Source: Halomonas nitroreducens (GTDB lineage Bacteria; Pseudomonadota; Gammaproteobacteria; Pseudomonadales; Halomonadaceae). Taken from it: a stretch of 64,000 nucleotides of DNA. A program made the position numbers and the translations under genes. The stretch is from the NCBI RefSeq assembly GCF_003966155.1, contig NZ_RXNS01000005.1, positions 1 to 64,000 on the forward strand. Direction: 5' to 3'. Numbering within the stretch: position 1 is the first letter of the stretch; each line of letters begins with the position of its first letter. Shown one piece after another: positions 37,543 through 47,305 of this stretch. The notes under the pieces were generated by a model that did not search any database, was not told the DNA's origin, and was given only the letters and a program-made list of their open reading frames with translations.

Positions 37543-38736
37543 ATGCCAGCTGCCAACGAGCTGATCGGACTGATCGATGCCCCCGGGCCGGAGCGCGATG
37601 CCCTGGCCGAGACCATCGCCAAGGATGGCCTGGCGGTGGTGGCCGTGGAGCGGCCGGACCAGCTACCGGCCACGGCCTCGCTGGCAGTGGCCCGCTCCCG
37701 GGTGGTGCCCAGCAGCGAGTGGGCCGCCCTGGCCAGGCGGCTGCCGACCCTGGTGGTCAGCGACGACCGCCAGGACAGCGACCTGCTGCAGGCGGTGGAT
37801 GCCGGCCTGGTGGATTATGTCATCGAGCCGCTTCGCCATGGTCACCTGCTGCGCCGGATCATCCGCCGGGTCATCGAGGTCAACCGCCTCGCCGAGGAGC
37901 GGGAACACGATCGAGCCCGCCTGGCCGAGCTCAACGAGCGGCTGGAAACCCACCTGGCCATGCTGCGCATGGACCAGCAGGCCGGTGGCCAGATCCAGCG
38001 CAAGCTGTTGCCGCCACGTCCCCAGACCGTGGGCGGGGTGACCTGTGACTACTGGCTGGCTCCGTCGCTGTACCTGTCCGGAGATTTCCTCGATTTCCAG
38101 CGCTTCGACGATCGCTACACCCTGTTCTATTTCGCCGATGTCTCCGGCCACGGGGCCTCGTCGGCCTTCGTCACGGTGCTGCTCAAGTACCTCTCCAACC
38201 GCTGGCAGAACGAGTGGGATGGCCAGTCCCCCGAGTGCCTGGCGCCGCGCTGGCTGGCGGCCCTGAACCGCGAGCTGCTCGATACCGGGATCGGCAAGCA
38301 CGCCACCCTATTCGTTGGTGTCATTGACCGGGAGCGCCGCTATCTGCACTATTCGCTCGGCGCCCAGCTACCCATGCCGCTGCTGGTCGCCGACGGCGAG
38401 GTCCGGCCCCTGGCCGGGGAGGGCATGCCGGTGGGGCTGTTCCCCCATGTCGAGTATCCCCAGCTGGGCTGCCCGTTGCCCGCGACCTTCCGGCTCTGCC
38501 TGTGTTCCGACGGGATCCTGGAATGCCTGCCCGGCGAGACCCTCGACGCGCGGCTCCGGGAGCTCGAGCGCCGGGTACTGGCCAGCGAGACGGTGGCGGA
38601 ACTGAGGGACGGTCTTGCCCTGGGCAAGATGGAGGACGATGATGACCTTATCGCCGAACACGCCCCTGGCCATGAAGAGCTGCCCGACGACCTGACGATC
38701 ATGATGTTGAGCGGATTTGGCAATGATAATGCATGA
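37543..38736 (+). CDS. PP2C (SpoIIE/RsbU-type) phosphatase with degenerate receiver domain
   Basis: The protein has 397 residues. Residues 1-115 resemble a response-regulator receiver without the usual phospho-acceptor pocket (the phospho-Asp region reads LVVSDDRQD). A coiled coil covers about 115-150 and the PP2C-type serine phosphatase about 165-395, with FADVSGHGASSAFV and DGILECL metal-binding aspartates. It resembles the HsbR phosphatase of Pseudomonas, which acts on an anti-sigma antagonist. Its probable target is the STAS protein encoded by the overlapping next gene. Confidence 0.87.
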   Translation: MPAANELIGLIDAPGPERDALAETIAKDGLAVVAVERPDQLPATASLAVARSRVVPSSEWAALARRLPTLVVSDDRQDSDLLQAVDAGLVDYVIEPLRHGHLLRRIIRRVIEVNRLAEEREHDRARLAELNERLETHLAMLRMDQQAGGQIQRKLLPPRPQTVGGVTCDYWLAPSLYLSGDFLDFQRFDDRYTLFYFADVSGHGASSAFVTVLLKYLSNRWQNEWDGQSPECLAPRWLAALNRELLDTGIGKHATLFVGVIDRERRYLHYSLGAQLPMPLLVADGEVRPLAGEGMPVGLFPHVEYPQLGCPLPATFRLCLCSDGILECLPGETLDARLRELERRVLASETVAELRDGLALGKMEDDDDLIAEHAPGHEELPDDLTIMMLSGFGNDNA

Positions 38737-39232
38737 AGGCCGCATCAAGGCGGCGTTCGATTCCGGGGTGTTCGTGCTCAAGCTGTGCGGTGACGTGCGG
38801 CTGACCCTGTGCGCGACCCTCGACAGCCAGGCCCAGCGGCTGGCCGAGACCCCCGGGCTCGAGGCCGTGATGGTCGACTTGCGCGAGGCCACCAACGTCG
38901 ATTCCACTGCCCTGGGCTTCCTCGCCAAGGTGGCCATGGCGCTGCAGGGCCGCCTGGAGCATCCGCCGACAATCGTCGTCGACAACCCCGATGTCCAGCG
39001 GATGCTCGACGTCATGGGCTTTGCCCATTACTTCACCCTGGTGGAATCCCCCATTACCGAGCCCCACGAGCTCCGTGAGCTGCCGGAGGTGCCGGCCGAC
39101 GAGGAGGGCATGCGACAGCGCATCCTCGAGGCCCATCGCATCCTGATGCACATGAACGAACACAACCGCGAGCAGTTCCAGCCGCTGGTCGAGATGCTCG
39201 AGGCCCAGGAGGCCGCCTCGCACCGCGACTGA
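38723..39232 (+). CDS. STAS domain anti-sigma factor antagonist (HsbA-like)
   Basis: This protein of about 169 residues has an N-terminal STAS domain (1-105) with the phosphorylatable serine in NVDSTALGFLA, followed by a helical tail (about 115-169). It should switch partners according to phosphorylation, being dephosphorylated by the PP2C protein encoded by the gene it overlaps by 14 bases. GAGCGGA precedes ATG 38723. ATG 38729 or TTG 38717 are possible starts. No kinase or anti-sigma gene is adjacent. Confidence 0.85.
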   Translation: MIMHEGRIKAAFDSGVFVLKLCGDVRLTLCATLDSQAQRLAETPGLEAVMVDLREATNVDSTALGFLAKVAMALQGRLEHPPTIVVDNPDVQRMLDVMGFAHYFTLVESPITEPHELRELPEVPADEEGMRQRILEAHRILMHMNEHNREQFQPLVEMLEAQEAASHRD

Positions 39233-39258
39233 GACACCGCCGACGACGCATCGAGGAC

Positions 39259-39283
39259 GGGGAGGCGCCGATGGCGTCTCCCC
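39259..39283. terminator. Hairpin between convergent STAS and transaldolase genes
   Basis: GGGGAGGCGCC (39259-39269), loop GAT, and GGCGTCTCCCC (39273-39283) pair over 11 positions with one G-T wobble. There is no long T-run, so termination strength is uncertain. Confidence 0.5.
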
Positions 39284-39290
39284 GCGTTCG

Positions 39291-40232
39291 TCAGGCCTGG
39301 CGGCGCAGCTCGCCGAGCAGAGTTTCGAGCTTGCGCTGGTCGGCCATGAACTTGCGGATGCCTTCGGCCAGCTTTTCGGTGGCCATGGCATCCTCGTTCA
39401 GCGCCCAGCGGAACTCCGCCTCGTCCTGAGGTTCCGGGGGGCGGGTCTCGGCGCCCAGCGGCGCCAGACGTCTCTCGAGGGGCCCCTCGGCCTCGGCCAG
39501 CTCGCCGAGCAGGGCCGGCGAGATGGTCAGGCGGTCGCAGCCGGCCAGCGCCTGGATCTCGCCGCTATTGCGGAAGCTGGCGCCCATCACGATGGTCTCG
39601 AACCCATGGCCCTTGTAGTACTCGTAGATGCGCCGAACCGACTGGACGCCGGGATCGCGGTCGCCCTCGAGGTCGGCTTCGGGGGCCTGGGCCTTGTGCC
39701 AGTCCAGGATGCGGCCCACGAAGGGGGAGACCAGCGTTACCCCGGCATCGGCACAGGCGCGGGCCTGGGCGAAGCTGAACAGCAGCGTGAGGTTGGTGTG
39801 GATGCCCTCGCGTTCCAGCACCTTGGCCGCCTGGATGCCCTCCCAGGTCGCGGCTACCTTGATCAGGATCCGTTCCGGGCCAACCCCGTGTCGGGCATAG
39901 CGTTCGATCAGCGAGCGGGCACGGGCCAGGGTGGCTTCGGTGTCGAAGGACAGTCGGGCGCTGACCTCGGTGGACACGTGGCCGGGTACCAGGGCGCTGA
40001 TCTCGCTGCCGATCTCCACCGCCACGGCATCCAGGGCGTCGTCGATGTCGGTGGCGTGGCGGGCGATCTCGGCCAGCCTGGCCCGACGGCCGTCCTGCTG
40101 GGCGGCTTGCAGGATCAGCGAGGGATTGGTGGTGGCATCGCTGGGCGCGAAACGACGGATTGCCTCGAGATCGCCGGTGTCGGCCACCACGGTGGTCATG
40201 CGCTTGAGTTGCGAAAGCAGGTCGTCTGCCAT
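39291..40232 (-). CDS. tal: Transaldolase
   Basis: This 313-residue enzyme of the non-oxidative pentose phosphate pathway moves a dihydroxyacetone unit between sugar phosphates. The Schiff-base lysine is K125 in [12 protein letters not shown]. The early [10 protein letters not shown] and the [11 protein letters not shown] segment are conserved. E. coli TalB has 317 residues. The start at 40232 is preferred to 40265, which adds a leader not typical of the family. It is a single gene. Confidence 0.94.
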   Translation of the reverse strand: MADDLLSQLKRMTTVVADTGDLEAIRRFAPSDATTNPSLILQAAQQDGRRARLAEIARHATDIDDALDAVAVEIGSEISALVPGHVSTEVSARLSFDTEATLARARSLIERYARHGVGPERILIKVAATWEGIQAAKVLEREGIHTNLTLLFSFAQARACADAGVTLVSPFVGRILDWHKAQAPEADLEGDRDPGVQSVRRIYEYYKGHGFETIVMGASFRNSGEIQALAGCDRLTISPALLGELAEAEGPLERRLAPLGAETRPPEPQDEAEFRWALNEDAMATEKLAEGIRKFMADQRKLETLLGELRRQA

Positions 40233-40362
40233 GGGGGGATGTCCTCCGTGTCGTCTGCCTAGCACTCTACCAAGGCCATTGGGGCGAATATAGACGGCCC
40301 CGGCATCTGCGCCGGATTCGCGTTATCATTAGCGGCCTATCAGAATGTCTGTTGGAGGCGCC

Positions 40363-41583
40363 TTGACCCTCAATGCTCGACGCGTGGCCCTGCTGGTGGC
40401 CGCCAATACCGCACTGGCTCCCTTTGCCATCGACGCCTACCTGCCGGCCATGCCGGCCCTGGCCGAAGCCGTGGGCGCCAGCATCCACCATACCGAACTG
40501 TCGATCAGCGTCTTCCTGTTCGGCTTTGCCCTTGGCCAGCTGACCGGCGGGCCGCTCTCCGATCGGCTGGGCCGCAAGCCGGTTCTGCTTGGCGGACTGG
40601 TGATCTTCCTGCTGGCCAGCCTGATGTTGACCACGGTGGACAGCCTCGCCGAGCTGCTGCCCTGGCGCCTGGTGCAGGCGCTGGGCGGCGGGGCCTGCGT
40701 GGTCAACTCGGCGGCGATCGTGCGCGACTGCTTCAGCGGCCGCGAGGCTGCCCGGGTCATGTCGACCATGGCGATGATCATGATGCTGGCCCCGCTGGCG
40801 GCCCCGGCAGTGGGCAGCGGCCTGCTGTACCTGGCCGACTGGTGGCTGATCTTCGTCTTCCTTGCCGTCTATGCCGCCTTCCTGCTGTGGCTGATGGGCA
40901 CGCGCCTGCCCGAGACCCGCGCGGCGGATGCGCCCATGGCCTCGCCGCGGCAGGTACTGCGCAACTACGCCAGTGTACTGCGCCATCGCGAGGGGATGGG
41001 CTATGTGCTCGCCGTGGCCGCGACCTTCGCCGGCATGTTTGCCTTCATCACCGCCTCGCCGTTCCTGTACATGACCCACTATGGCGTGTCGCCGGCGATT
41101 TATCCGGTGGTCTTCGGGGCCAACGTGGTGGTCATGGCCGGTTCGAACCGCCTCAACATCCGCCTGCTGCGCTGGCGTACCCCTCAGCAGAACATGCGGC
41201 TCGGTCTCGGGGTGCAGCTCGGCGTGGCACTGTGCCTGGTCTTGCTGGTGGCCTCCGGTCTGGACTCGCTGTATACCGTGGTCCCGCTGATCATGCTGTT
41301 CATGGGCATGGTGGGCCTGATCACCCCCAACGCCATTGCTTCGCTGCTCGAGCATTTCAGCCACATGAGCGCCACCGCCACGGCGCTGCTGGGCAGCATC
41401 CAGTTCAGCTGCGGGGCCCTGGCCGGCGTGGTGGTGAGTGGCTTCGAGATCGACAGCGCCTGGCCCATGGTGCTGACCATGCTGGCCGTGTCACTGGCCG
41501 GCAATCTGGCCCTGCGGGGGCTGGCGGGGCGCGCCGGCCGGGTCGCGACCTGCCCATCCGGGCGGCCCGAGGGGGAAACCTGA
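40363..41583 (+). CDS. MFS drug efflux transporter, Bcr/CflA type
   Basis: This inner-membrane protein of about 406 residues has twelve membrane segments. It has the family N-terminus (FAIDAYLPAMPAL), the loop 2-3 motif GPLSDRLGRKPVLL and the helix-5 pattern APLAAPAVGSGLL. Relatives export bicyclomycin, chloramphenicol or other small molecules with proton exchange. The TTG at 40363 has GGAGG four bases upstream and is preferred; ATG 40345 has no ribosome site. Its actual substrate is unknown. Confidence 0.87.
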   Translation: MTLNARRVALLVAANTALAPFAIDAYLPAMPALAEAVGASIHHTELSISVFLFGFALGQLTGGPLSDRLGRKPVLLGGLVIFLLASLMLTTVDSLAELLPWRLVQALGGGACVVNSAAIVRDCFSGREAARVMSTMAMIMMLAPLAAPAVGSGLLYLADWWLIFVFLAVYAAFLLWLMGTRLPETRAADAPMASPRQVLRNYASVLRHREGMGYVLAVAATFAGMFAFITASPFLYMTHYGVSPAIYPVVFGANVVVMAGSNRLNIRLLRWRTPQQNMRLGLGVQLGVALCLVLLVASGLDSLYTVVPLIMLFMGMVGLITPNAIASLLEHFSHMSATATALLGSIQFSCGALAGVVVSGFEIDSAWPMVLTMLAVSLAGNLALRGLAGRAGRVATCPSGRPEGET

Positions 41584-41609
41584 CCGAGGCCGGCGCCGAG
41601 GGTTCCGCT

Positions 41610-41627
41610 TTGTCATGAAGCTGTCAT
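41610..41627 (+). promoter_or_regulatory. Pho box before pstS
   Basis: TTGTCATGAAGCTGTCAT contains two TGTCAT direct repeats 11 bases apart and matches the PhoB consensus almost exactly. It lies about 62 bases before the pstS ATG, so phosphate starvation should induce the operon. Confidence 0.85.
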
Positions 41628-41688
41628 TTTCCTGGGGCATCTTGTGTCTCGCGAAGGTTGCACACTTCTATGAACAGGAGCTCTCTCC

Positions 41689-42702
41689 ATGAACCGCATC
41701 CTCAAGACCACCGTCATCGCTGCCGCCGTCATGGGCGTGGCCGGTGTCGCCCAGGCCCGCGACCAGGTTCGCATCGTCGGGTCCAGCACCGTCTATCCGT
41801 TTGCCAGCTACGTGGCTGAGGAGTTCGGCGCCACCACCGACTACCCGACCCCGGTCATCGAGTCCACCGGCTCCGGTGGCGGCCTGCGCCTGTTCTGCAA
41901 CGGTGTCGGCGACGACACCCCGGACATCACCAATGCCTCGCGCCGCATGAAGCCCTCCGAGTTCGAGCGCTGCGAAGAGAACGGCGTGACCGACGTCACC
42001 GAGGCCTTCATCGGCTACGACGGCATCGCCTTCGCCCAGTCCAGCGCCAACCAGACCATGGACGTGACCCGCGAGCAGATCTTCCTGGCCCTCGCCGCCA
42101 AGGTGCCTGTGGACGGCGAGCTGGTCGACAACCCCTACACCCAGTGGAGCGACATCGACGCCTCCCTGCCGGACCGCGAGATTGCCGTCTATGGGCCGCC
42201 CACCACTTCCGGCACCCGTGACGCCTTCGAGGAGCTGGTGATGGAAGCCGCCTCCGAGGACATGGAGGCCTACGGCGACGAGGGCTACACCGACATCCGC
42301 GCCGATGGTGCCTTCATCGATGCCGGCGAGAACGACAACCTGATCGTCCAGCGCCTGGCCGAGAACACCGATGCCTTCGGCATCTTCGGCTACTCCTTCC
42401 TCGAGGAGAACGCCGATACCCTGATCGGTTCCAGCATCGACGGCGTCGAGCCGACCCCGGAGGCCATCGGCAGCGGCGAGTACCCGGTGTCCCGTTCGCT
42501 GTTCTTCTACGTGAAGAACCAGCACGCCGACGCGGTCCCGGCCATGTACGAGTACGCCAACATGTTCATGAGCGAGCAGATGGTCGGCGACCTCGGCTAC
42601 CTCAAGGGCATCGGCCTGATCCCGGCTCCCGTGGAGATGCGTGAGCAGGCTCGCCAGGAAGTGGCCAATCATGAGCCGCTCGAGCTGGCCGACCTGAAGT
42701 AA
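41689..42702 (+). CDS. pstS: Phosphate-binding periplasmic protein PstS
   Basis: This 337-residue protein has a signal peptide (cleavage after GVAQA, near residue 23) and phosphate-site sequences VGSSTVYPFA, ESTGSGGGLRLF and PPTTSGTRDAF. It belongs to the PstS family found in marine bacteria that binds phosphate with high affinity. The Pho box upstream and the pstCAB genes downstream define the operon. Such proteins may also meet arsenate, which matters given the arsenic genes that follow. Confidence 0.94.
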   Translation: MNRILKTTVIAAAVMGVAGVAQARDQVRIVGSSTVYPFASYVAEEFGATTDYPTPVIESTGSGGGLRLFCNGVGDDTPDITNASRRMKPSEFERCEENGVTDVTEAFIGYDGIAFAQSSANQTMDVTREQIFLALAAKVPVDGELVDNPYTQWSDIDASLPDREIAVYGPPTTSGTRDAFEELVMEAASEDMEAYGDEGYTDIRADGAFIDAGENDNLIVQRLAENTDAFGIFGYSFLEENADTLIGSSIDGVEPTPEAIGSGEYPVSRSLFFYVKNQHADAVPAMYEYANMFMSEQMVGDLGYLKGIGLIPAPVEMREQARQEVANHEPLELADLK

Positions 42703-42724
42703 ACGGACCGGGTTTCAGCCCCGA

Positions 42725-42752
42725 CCGGCCGGCAACCCGCGTTGCCGGCCGG
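42725..42752 (+). terminator. Intercistronic stem-loop between pstS and pstC
   Basis: CCGGCCGGCAA (42725-42735), loop CCCGCG, and TTGCCGGCCGG (42742-42752) form a perfect 11-bp stem with no T-run. This is a likely attenuator or mRNA stabiliser that lets PstS exceed the membrane subunits. Confidence 0.6.
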
Positions 42753-42816
42753 CGCGCGTTCCAGCAGGGGTGGCGGTCAGGTCGCCCCTGCGGATGAATT
42801 CCTTCGAGAGACACCT

Positions 42817-44073
42817 ATGCAGACCAACCAAATCCTCGCCCTGTTCTGCGGCACCCTGCTGGTGCTGGGTCTGATAGCCTTCTTCCTGGGCCGGGCCAAG
42901 GCCGCCAAGGTGCGTGCCTCGGGCACTGCCATGTATGCCCAGCCCGACCAGTACGCCTGGTTCAGCGTGCTGTCCACGGCCGGTCCGGCGATCCTGGTGG
43001 GTGCGCTGGGCGCCTTCGTGATGCTGCTTGCCGGCGCCGAGATCCCCACTCTCTACCTGCTGGCCGCCAGCCTGGTGGTCGGCTGCGCCGGCCTGGCCAT
43101 GGGCATTGCCCTGGTGCGCCCCGAGTTCCATGCGCGCAAGGCCATCGAACGGGTGATCCGCTTCTTCCTGGCCGGCGCCGCCCTGATCTCCATCGTCACC
43201 ACCTTCGGTATCCTGGTCTCCATCGTGGGAGAGGCCATCCGCTTCTTCCAGATGCAGAGCTTCTGGGACTTCATCACCGGTACCACCTGGAATCCGGGGG
43301 CCAGCTTCCTCGAGGCGGCGGGCCGCGCCGAGGAAGGGGCCAGCGCGGCCCAGTTCGGCTCGGTGCCGCTGTTCGCCGGCACCTTCATGATCACCCTGGT
43401 GGCGATGCTGGTGGCGATTCCCGTCGGCCTGCTGGCGGCCATCTACATGGCCGAGTTCGCCCCCCGGCGGGTGCGCACCCTGGCCAAGCCGGTGCTCGAG
43501 GTTCTGGCCGGCATCCCCACCGTGGTCTACGGCTTCTTCGCCGCTATCACCGTGGCGCCGATCATCGTCGACGTGGCTGGCTTCTTCGGCCTGGACGCCT
43601 CCTTCAACAACGCCCTGGCGCCCGGCGTCGTCATGGGCATCATGATCATCCCCTTCATCTCCTCGCTGTCCGACGACGTCATCAACTCGGTGCCGGACAG
43701 CATGCGTCAGGGTTCGCTGGCACTTGGCATGACCAAGGGCGAGACCATCCGGGACGTGGTCGTGCCGGCGGCGCTGCCGGGCATCATCTCCGCCTCGCTG
43801 CTGGCAATGTCCCGGGCGCTGGGCGAGACCATGATCGTGGTGATGGCCGCCGGCATGCGGCCCAACCTCACGGCCAACCCGCTGGAGGACATGACCACCG
43901 TGACGGTGCGCATCGTCGCCGCCCTGACCGGCGACCAGGAGTTCGCCAGCGCCGAGACCCTCTCGGCCTTCGCCCTGGGCCTGGTGCTCTTCGTGGTGAC
44001 CCTGTCGCTGAATCTGGTCTCGGTGATCATGATTCGGCGGTTCCGCGAGAAGTATCGGATCAACAACCTCTAA
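42817..44073 (+). CDS. pstC: Phosphate ABC transporter permease PstC
   Basis: This 418-residue inner-membrane permease is longer than E. coli PstC (319) because of an extra N-terminal region with several membrane segments (residues 1-125). The conserved core has GTFMITLVAMLVAIPVGLLAA, AEFAPRRVRT, GIPTVVYGFFA and the coupling-loop ALGETMIV. The ATG at 42817 is chosen; the frame upstream overlaps the stem-loop. It pairs with PstA. Confidence 0.92.
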   Translation: MQTNQILALFCGTLLVLGLIAFFLGRAKAAKVRASGTAMYAQPDQYAWFSVLSTAGPAILVGALGAFVMLLAGAEIPTLYLLAASLVVGCAGLAMGIALVRPEFHARKAIERVIRFFLAGAALISIVTTFGILVSIVGEAIRFFQMQSFWDFITGTTWNPGASFLEAAGRAEEGASAAQFGSVPLFAGTFMITLVAMLVAIPVGLLAAIYMAEFAPRRVRTLAKPVLEVLAGIPTVVYGFFAAITVAPIIVDVAGFFGLDASFNNALAPGVVMGIMIIPFISSLSDDVINSVPDSMRQGSLALGMTKGETIRDVVVPAALPGIISASLLAMSRALGETMIVVMAAGMRPNLTANPLEDMTTVTVRIVAALTGDQEFASAETLSAFALGLVLFVVTLSLNLVSVIMIRRFREKYRINNL

Positions 44074-44091
44074 CGCCTTGGAGCCTTCCCG

Positions 44092-45258
44092 ATGAGCCAA
44101 TCCTTCGACGAGATCAGCGCCCAGCTCCGGCGTCGTCACCGCAAGTCCGCCCGGTTGAAGTGGGTTTCCATGGGCGCCCTGGGCCTGGCCGGCCTCTTTC
44201 TGGTGCTGTTCTTCGCCGACATGCTGGTCAAGGGCCTGCCGGCCTTCCAGCAGGCCCAGATCCAGGTCGAGGTCGACTACAGCGAGCAGGCCAGCCAGCT
44301 GCCCCTGGCCGCCGTCCAGGAAGACGTGCGCCCGCTGGTCAGCCGCGGTTACCTGCGCCTGATCCCCGGGCGCATGGAGGACAATCCTGACTTGCTGGGC
44401 ACGACCCGCATGGAGTGGGTGCTGGCCGACGGCCAGGTCGACCAGTACCTCAAGGGCCACCATTCCAAGCTGAGTGGCAGCGAGCAGACGGTGGTCGAGC
44501 GGCTGGTGGACCAGGGCCGCGCCGAGCTGCGCTTCAATACCACCTTCTTCACCAGCGGCGACTCCAAGATGCCCGAGCTCGCCGGCATCGCCGCCGCGGC
44601 CATGGGCACGGTGCTGACCCTGCTGGTCACCCTGGCCGTGTCCTTCCCGATCGGCGTGATGACCGCGGTCTACCTGGAGGAGTTCGCCCCCGACAACCGC
44701 GTCACCCAGCTGATCGAGATCAACATCAACAACCTGGCGGCGATCCCCTCGATCCTGTTCGGCCTGCTGGGCCTGGCGATCTTCATCAACTTCTTCGGCG
44801 TGCCGCGCTCCTCGCCGGTGGTCGGCGGTCTGACCCTGGCGCTGATGACCCTGCCGGTGATCATCATCGCCACCCGCACGGCCCTGCGCAGCGTGCCGGA
44901 TTCGATCCGTCATGCCGCCTTCGGGGTGGGCTGCTCGCGCTGGCAGGTGGTGCGCGACCATGTGCTGCCGCTGGCCATGCCGGGCATCATGACCGGCTCG
45001 ATCATCGGTCTGGCCCAGGCCATGGGCGAGACCGCCCCGCTGATCATCGTCGGCATGGTGGCCTTCATTCCCGACGTTGGCGCCACCTTCACCGAGGCCG
45101 CCACCGTGCTGCCGGCGCAGATCTTCACCTGGGCGGGGGAGCCCGACCGGGCCTTCATCGAGAAGACCTCCGGCGGCATCCTGGTGCTGCTGACCGTGCT
45201 GATCACGCTGAACGCCACGGCCGTGGTACTGCGCAAGAAATTCGAACGTCGCTGGTAA
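44092..45258 (+). CDS. pstA: Phosphate ABC transporter permease PstA
   Basis: This 388-residue permease has one N-terminal helix (about 24-45), a periplasmic domain of about 110 residues not present in E. coli PstA, and the conserved permease core from about residue 165 (GTVLTLLVTLAVSFPIGV, EEFAPDNR, IPSILFGLLG, AMGETAPLI). It lies 18 bases after pstC and 30 before pstB. Confidence 0.92.
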   Translation: MSQSFDEISAQLRRRHRKSARLKWVSMGALGLAGLFLVLFFADMLVKGLPAFQQAQIQVEVDYSEQASQLPLAAVQEDVRPLVSRGYLRLIPGRMEDNPDLLGTTRMEWVLADGQVDQYLKGHHSKLSGSEQTVVERLVDQGRAELRFNTTFFTSGDSKMPELAGIAAAAMGTVLTLLVTLAVSFPIGVMTAVYLEEFAPDNRVTQLIEININNLAAIPSILFGLLGLAIFINFFGVPRSSPVVGGLTLALMTLPVIIIATRTALRSVPDSIRHAAFGVGCSRWQVVRDHVLPLAMPGIMTGSIIGLAQAMGETAPLIIVGMVAFIPDVGATFTEAATVLPAQIFTWAGEPDRAFIEKTSGGILVLLTVLITLNATAVVLRKKFERRW

Positions 45259-45288
45259 GCCCCGCGGCCCGACACAGGATATGCCAAG

Positions 45289-46134
45289 ATGAATATTCAA
45301 GTTGCCGAGCGGAGTATCGCTTCCATGACCGGTCACAGCGCAGGCGAACCCGTCACCCGCAACGCGGAGGCCCACCACCAGCTCTCCATCCGCGTTCGCG
45401 ATCTCAACCTCTGGTACGGGGACACCCAGGCGCTCAAGAACATCAACCTGGATGTCTACCAGAAGAACGTCACGGCGTTGATCGGCCCCTCCGGGTGCGG
45501 CAAGTCGACCTTCCTGCGTTGCCTCAATCGCATGAACGACCTGATCCCCGGCGTGCGCCTCGAGGGCCTGGTGGAGATGGACGGTCGCGATGTCAACGAG
45601 GCCAAGATGGACGAGGTGGCCCTGCGCCGCCGGGTGGGCATGGTGTTCCAGAAACCCAACCCCTTCCCCAAGTCGATCTACGAGAACGTCGCCTATGCGC
45701 CGCGCATGCACGACCTGGTGAGTCGCAAGACCGACGCCGACGAGCTCGTCGAGCGCGCCCTGCGCGACGCCGGCCTCTGGGAGGAGGTCAAGGACAAGCT
45801 GCATCAGCCCGGCACCTCGCTCTCCGGTGGTCAGCAGCAGCGGCTGTGCATCGCCCGGGCCATCGCGGTGCAGCCCGATGTCATCCTGATGGACGAGCCG
45901 ACCTCGGCCCTGGACCCGATCTCCACGGCGACCATCGAGGACCTGATGGACAAGCTCAAGCGGCAGTTCACCATCATCACCGTGACCCACAACATGCAGC
46001 AGGCCGCCCGGGTGGCCGACTACACGGCCTTCTTCCACCTTGGCGAAGTCGTCGAGTACAACGACACCCAGACCATGTTCTCCAACCCGGCCACCAAGAA
46101 GGCCGAGGACTATATCACTGGTCGCTACGGCTAA
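45289..46134 (+). CDS. pstB: Phosphate ABC transporter ATP-binding protein PstB
   Basis: This 281-residue ATPase has Walker A ([12 protein letters not shown]), the signature [10 protein letters not shown], Walker B ([12 protein letters not shown]) and the switch histidine in TVTHNMQQA. The PstB-specific [11 protein letters not shown] is present. A longer N-terminus (about 25 residues) precedes the family core. The usual next gene phoU is absent: a terminator and the arsenic genes follow instead. Confidence 0.95.
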   Translation: MNIQVAERSIASMTGHSAGEPVTRNAEAHHQLSIRVRDLNLWYGDTQALKNINLDVYQKNVTALIGPSGCGKSTFLRCLNRMNDLIPGVRLEGLVEMDGRDVNEAKMDEVALRRRVGMVFQKPNPFPKSIYENVAYAPRMHDLVSRKTDADELVERALRDAGLWEEVKDKLHQPGTSLSGGQQQRLCIARAIAVQPDVILMDEPTSALDPISTATIEDLMDKLKRQFTIITVTHNMQQAARVADYTAFFHLGEVVEYNDTQTMFSNPATKKAEDYITGRYG

Positions 46135-46155
46135 GCCGGCGTCCCGGCACCATGG

Positions 46156-46190
46156 ACGGGGAGGCGAGCGATCGCCTCCCCGTTCTCGTT
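46156..46190 (+). terminator. Terminator after pstB
   Basis: ACGGGGAGGCGA (46156-46167), loop GCGA, and TCGCCTCCCCGT (46172-46183) form a perfect 12-bp stem followed by a T-rich TCTCGTT. It separates the pst operon from the arsenic genes. Confidence 0.75.
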
Positions 46191-46224
46191 TACGGCGTGT
46201 CACCCGAATGACATCGTCCTCGCC

Positions 46225-46246
46225 TATATATGGTTAAGCATATATA
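46225..46246. promoter_or_regulatory. Candidate ArsR operator before the GAPDH-arsJ-arsR operon
   Basis: TATATATG, the spacer GTTAAG and CATATATA form a perfect inverted repeat with 8-bp arms, 42 bases before the GAPDH ATG. Its core ATATG-N6-CATAT recurs at 51283-51298 before the ACR3 operon. Confidence 0.6.
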
Positions 46247-46288
46247 TTGGTCGGCCATCCGGCGGACCTCGACGAGGAGGCGAGACCC

Positions 46289-47305
46289 ATGACACTCAGT
46301 ATTGGCATCAATGGCTTCGGCCGCATCGGACGCCTCGTGATGCGCTGCCTCTGGCCGCGCATCGCGGCCGGCGAGGTCGAGGTGGTACGCGTCAATGACC
46401 CGGGCGGCGATGCCGCCACCTTCGCCCACTTGCTGGAATTCGACTCGGTGCACGGGCACTGGGCGCCGGGGCAGGGCATCCGGGCGGAAGACGAGGCCAT
46501 CATCGTCGACGGCGTGCGAAGCGCCTTTAGCACCCACCGAGAGACGGCTGGCACCGACTGGTCGGACTGCGACCTGGTGATCGAGGCCTCGGGGGTGATC
46601 AAGACGCGTGAGGCCCTCACTGCTTACCTGGACCAGGGCGTCGGCCGCGTGGTGGTCTCGGCGCCGGTCAAGGAGGAGGGCGTGCTCAACCTGGTGATGG
46701 GCGTCAACGACGATGTCTTCGAGCCCGCCCTGCATCGCCTGGTCACCGCGGCCAGCTGCACCACCAACTGCCTGGCGCCGGTGGTCAAGGTGATCCACGA
46801 GACCTTCGGCATCCGTCACGGTTCCATGACCACGGTGCACGACATCACCAACACCCAGACGATCCTCGATGCCCCGCACAAGGACCTGCGCCGGGCCCGG
46901 GCCTGCGGCATGAGCCTGATCCCCACCACCACCGGCTCCGCCAAGGCGATCACCGCGATCTTTCCCGAGCTCGAGGGCAAGCTGAACGGCCATGCGGTGC
47001 GTGTGCCCCTGGCCAATGCCTCGCTCACCGACATGGTCTTCGAGCTCGCCCGCGAGGTGACGGTGGAGGAGGTCAATGCCGCCCTGAAGGCCGCCGCGGA
47101 AGGCCCGCTTGCCGGCATCCTCGGCTACGAGGAGCGCCCGCTGGTGTCCATCGACTACCGTACCGACCCGCGCAGCGCGATCGTCGATGCTCCCTCCACG
47201 ATGGTGGTGGGCGGCACCCAGCTGAAGCTCTACGCCTGGTACGACAACGAGTGGGGCTACGCCAACCGCACCGCCGAGCTGGCGCTGAAGGTGGGGCATG
47301 CCTGA
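46289..47305 (+). CDS. ArsJ-associated glyceraldehyde-3-phosphate dehydrogenase
   Basis: This 338-residue GAPDH has the NAD-binding INGFGRIGR, the catalytic cysteine C157 in [12 protein letters not shown] and [11 protein letters not shown]. Its overlap (eight bases) with arsJ marks it as the arsenate-detoxifying type. It is known to form 1-arseno-3-phosphoglycerate from arsenate and glyceraldehyde-3-phosphate, which ArsJ then exports. GGAGG precedes ATG 46289; the longer frame from 46247 would begin right at the end of the operator. Confidence 0.92.
   Translation: MTLSIGINGFGRIGRLVMRCLWPRIAAGEVEVVRVNDPGGDAATFAHLLEFDSVHGHWAPGQGIRAEDEAIIVDGVRSAFSTHRETAGTDWSDCDLVIEASGVIKTREALTAYLDQGVGRVVVSAPVKEEGVLNLVMGVNDDVFEPALHRLVTAASCTTNCLAPVVKVIHETFGIRHGSMTTVHDITNTQTILDAPHKDLRRARACGMSLIPTTTGSAKAITAIFPELEGKLNGHAVRVPLANASLTDMVFELAREVTVEEVNAALKAAAEGPLAGILGYEERPLVSIDYRTDPRSAIVDAPSTMVVGGTQLKLYAWYDNEWGYANRTAELALKVGHA

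Noticed and set aside
42715-46203. A 1162-codon open frame on the minus strand opposite pstCAB
   Set aside because: The composition is low-complexity (Gly, His, Asp, Gln) and it lies antisense to three unmistakable Pst genes.
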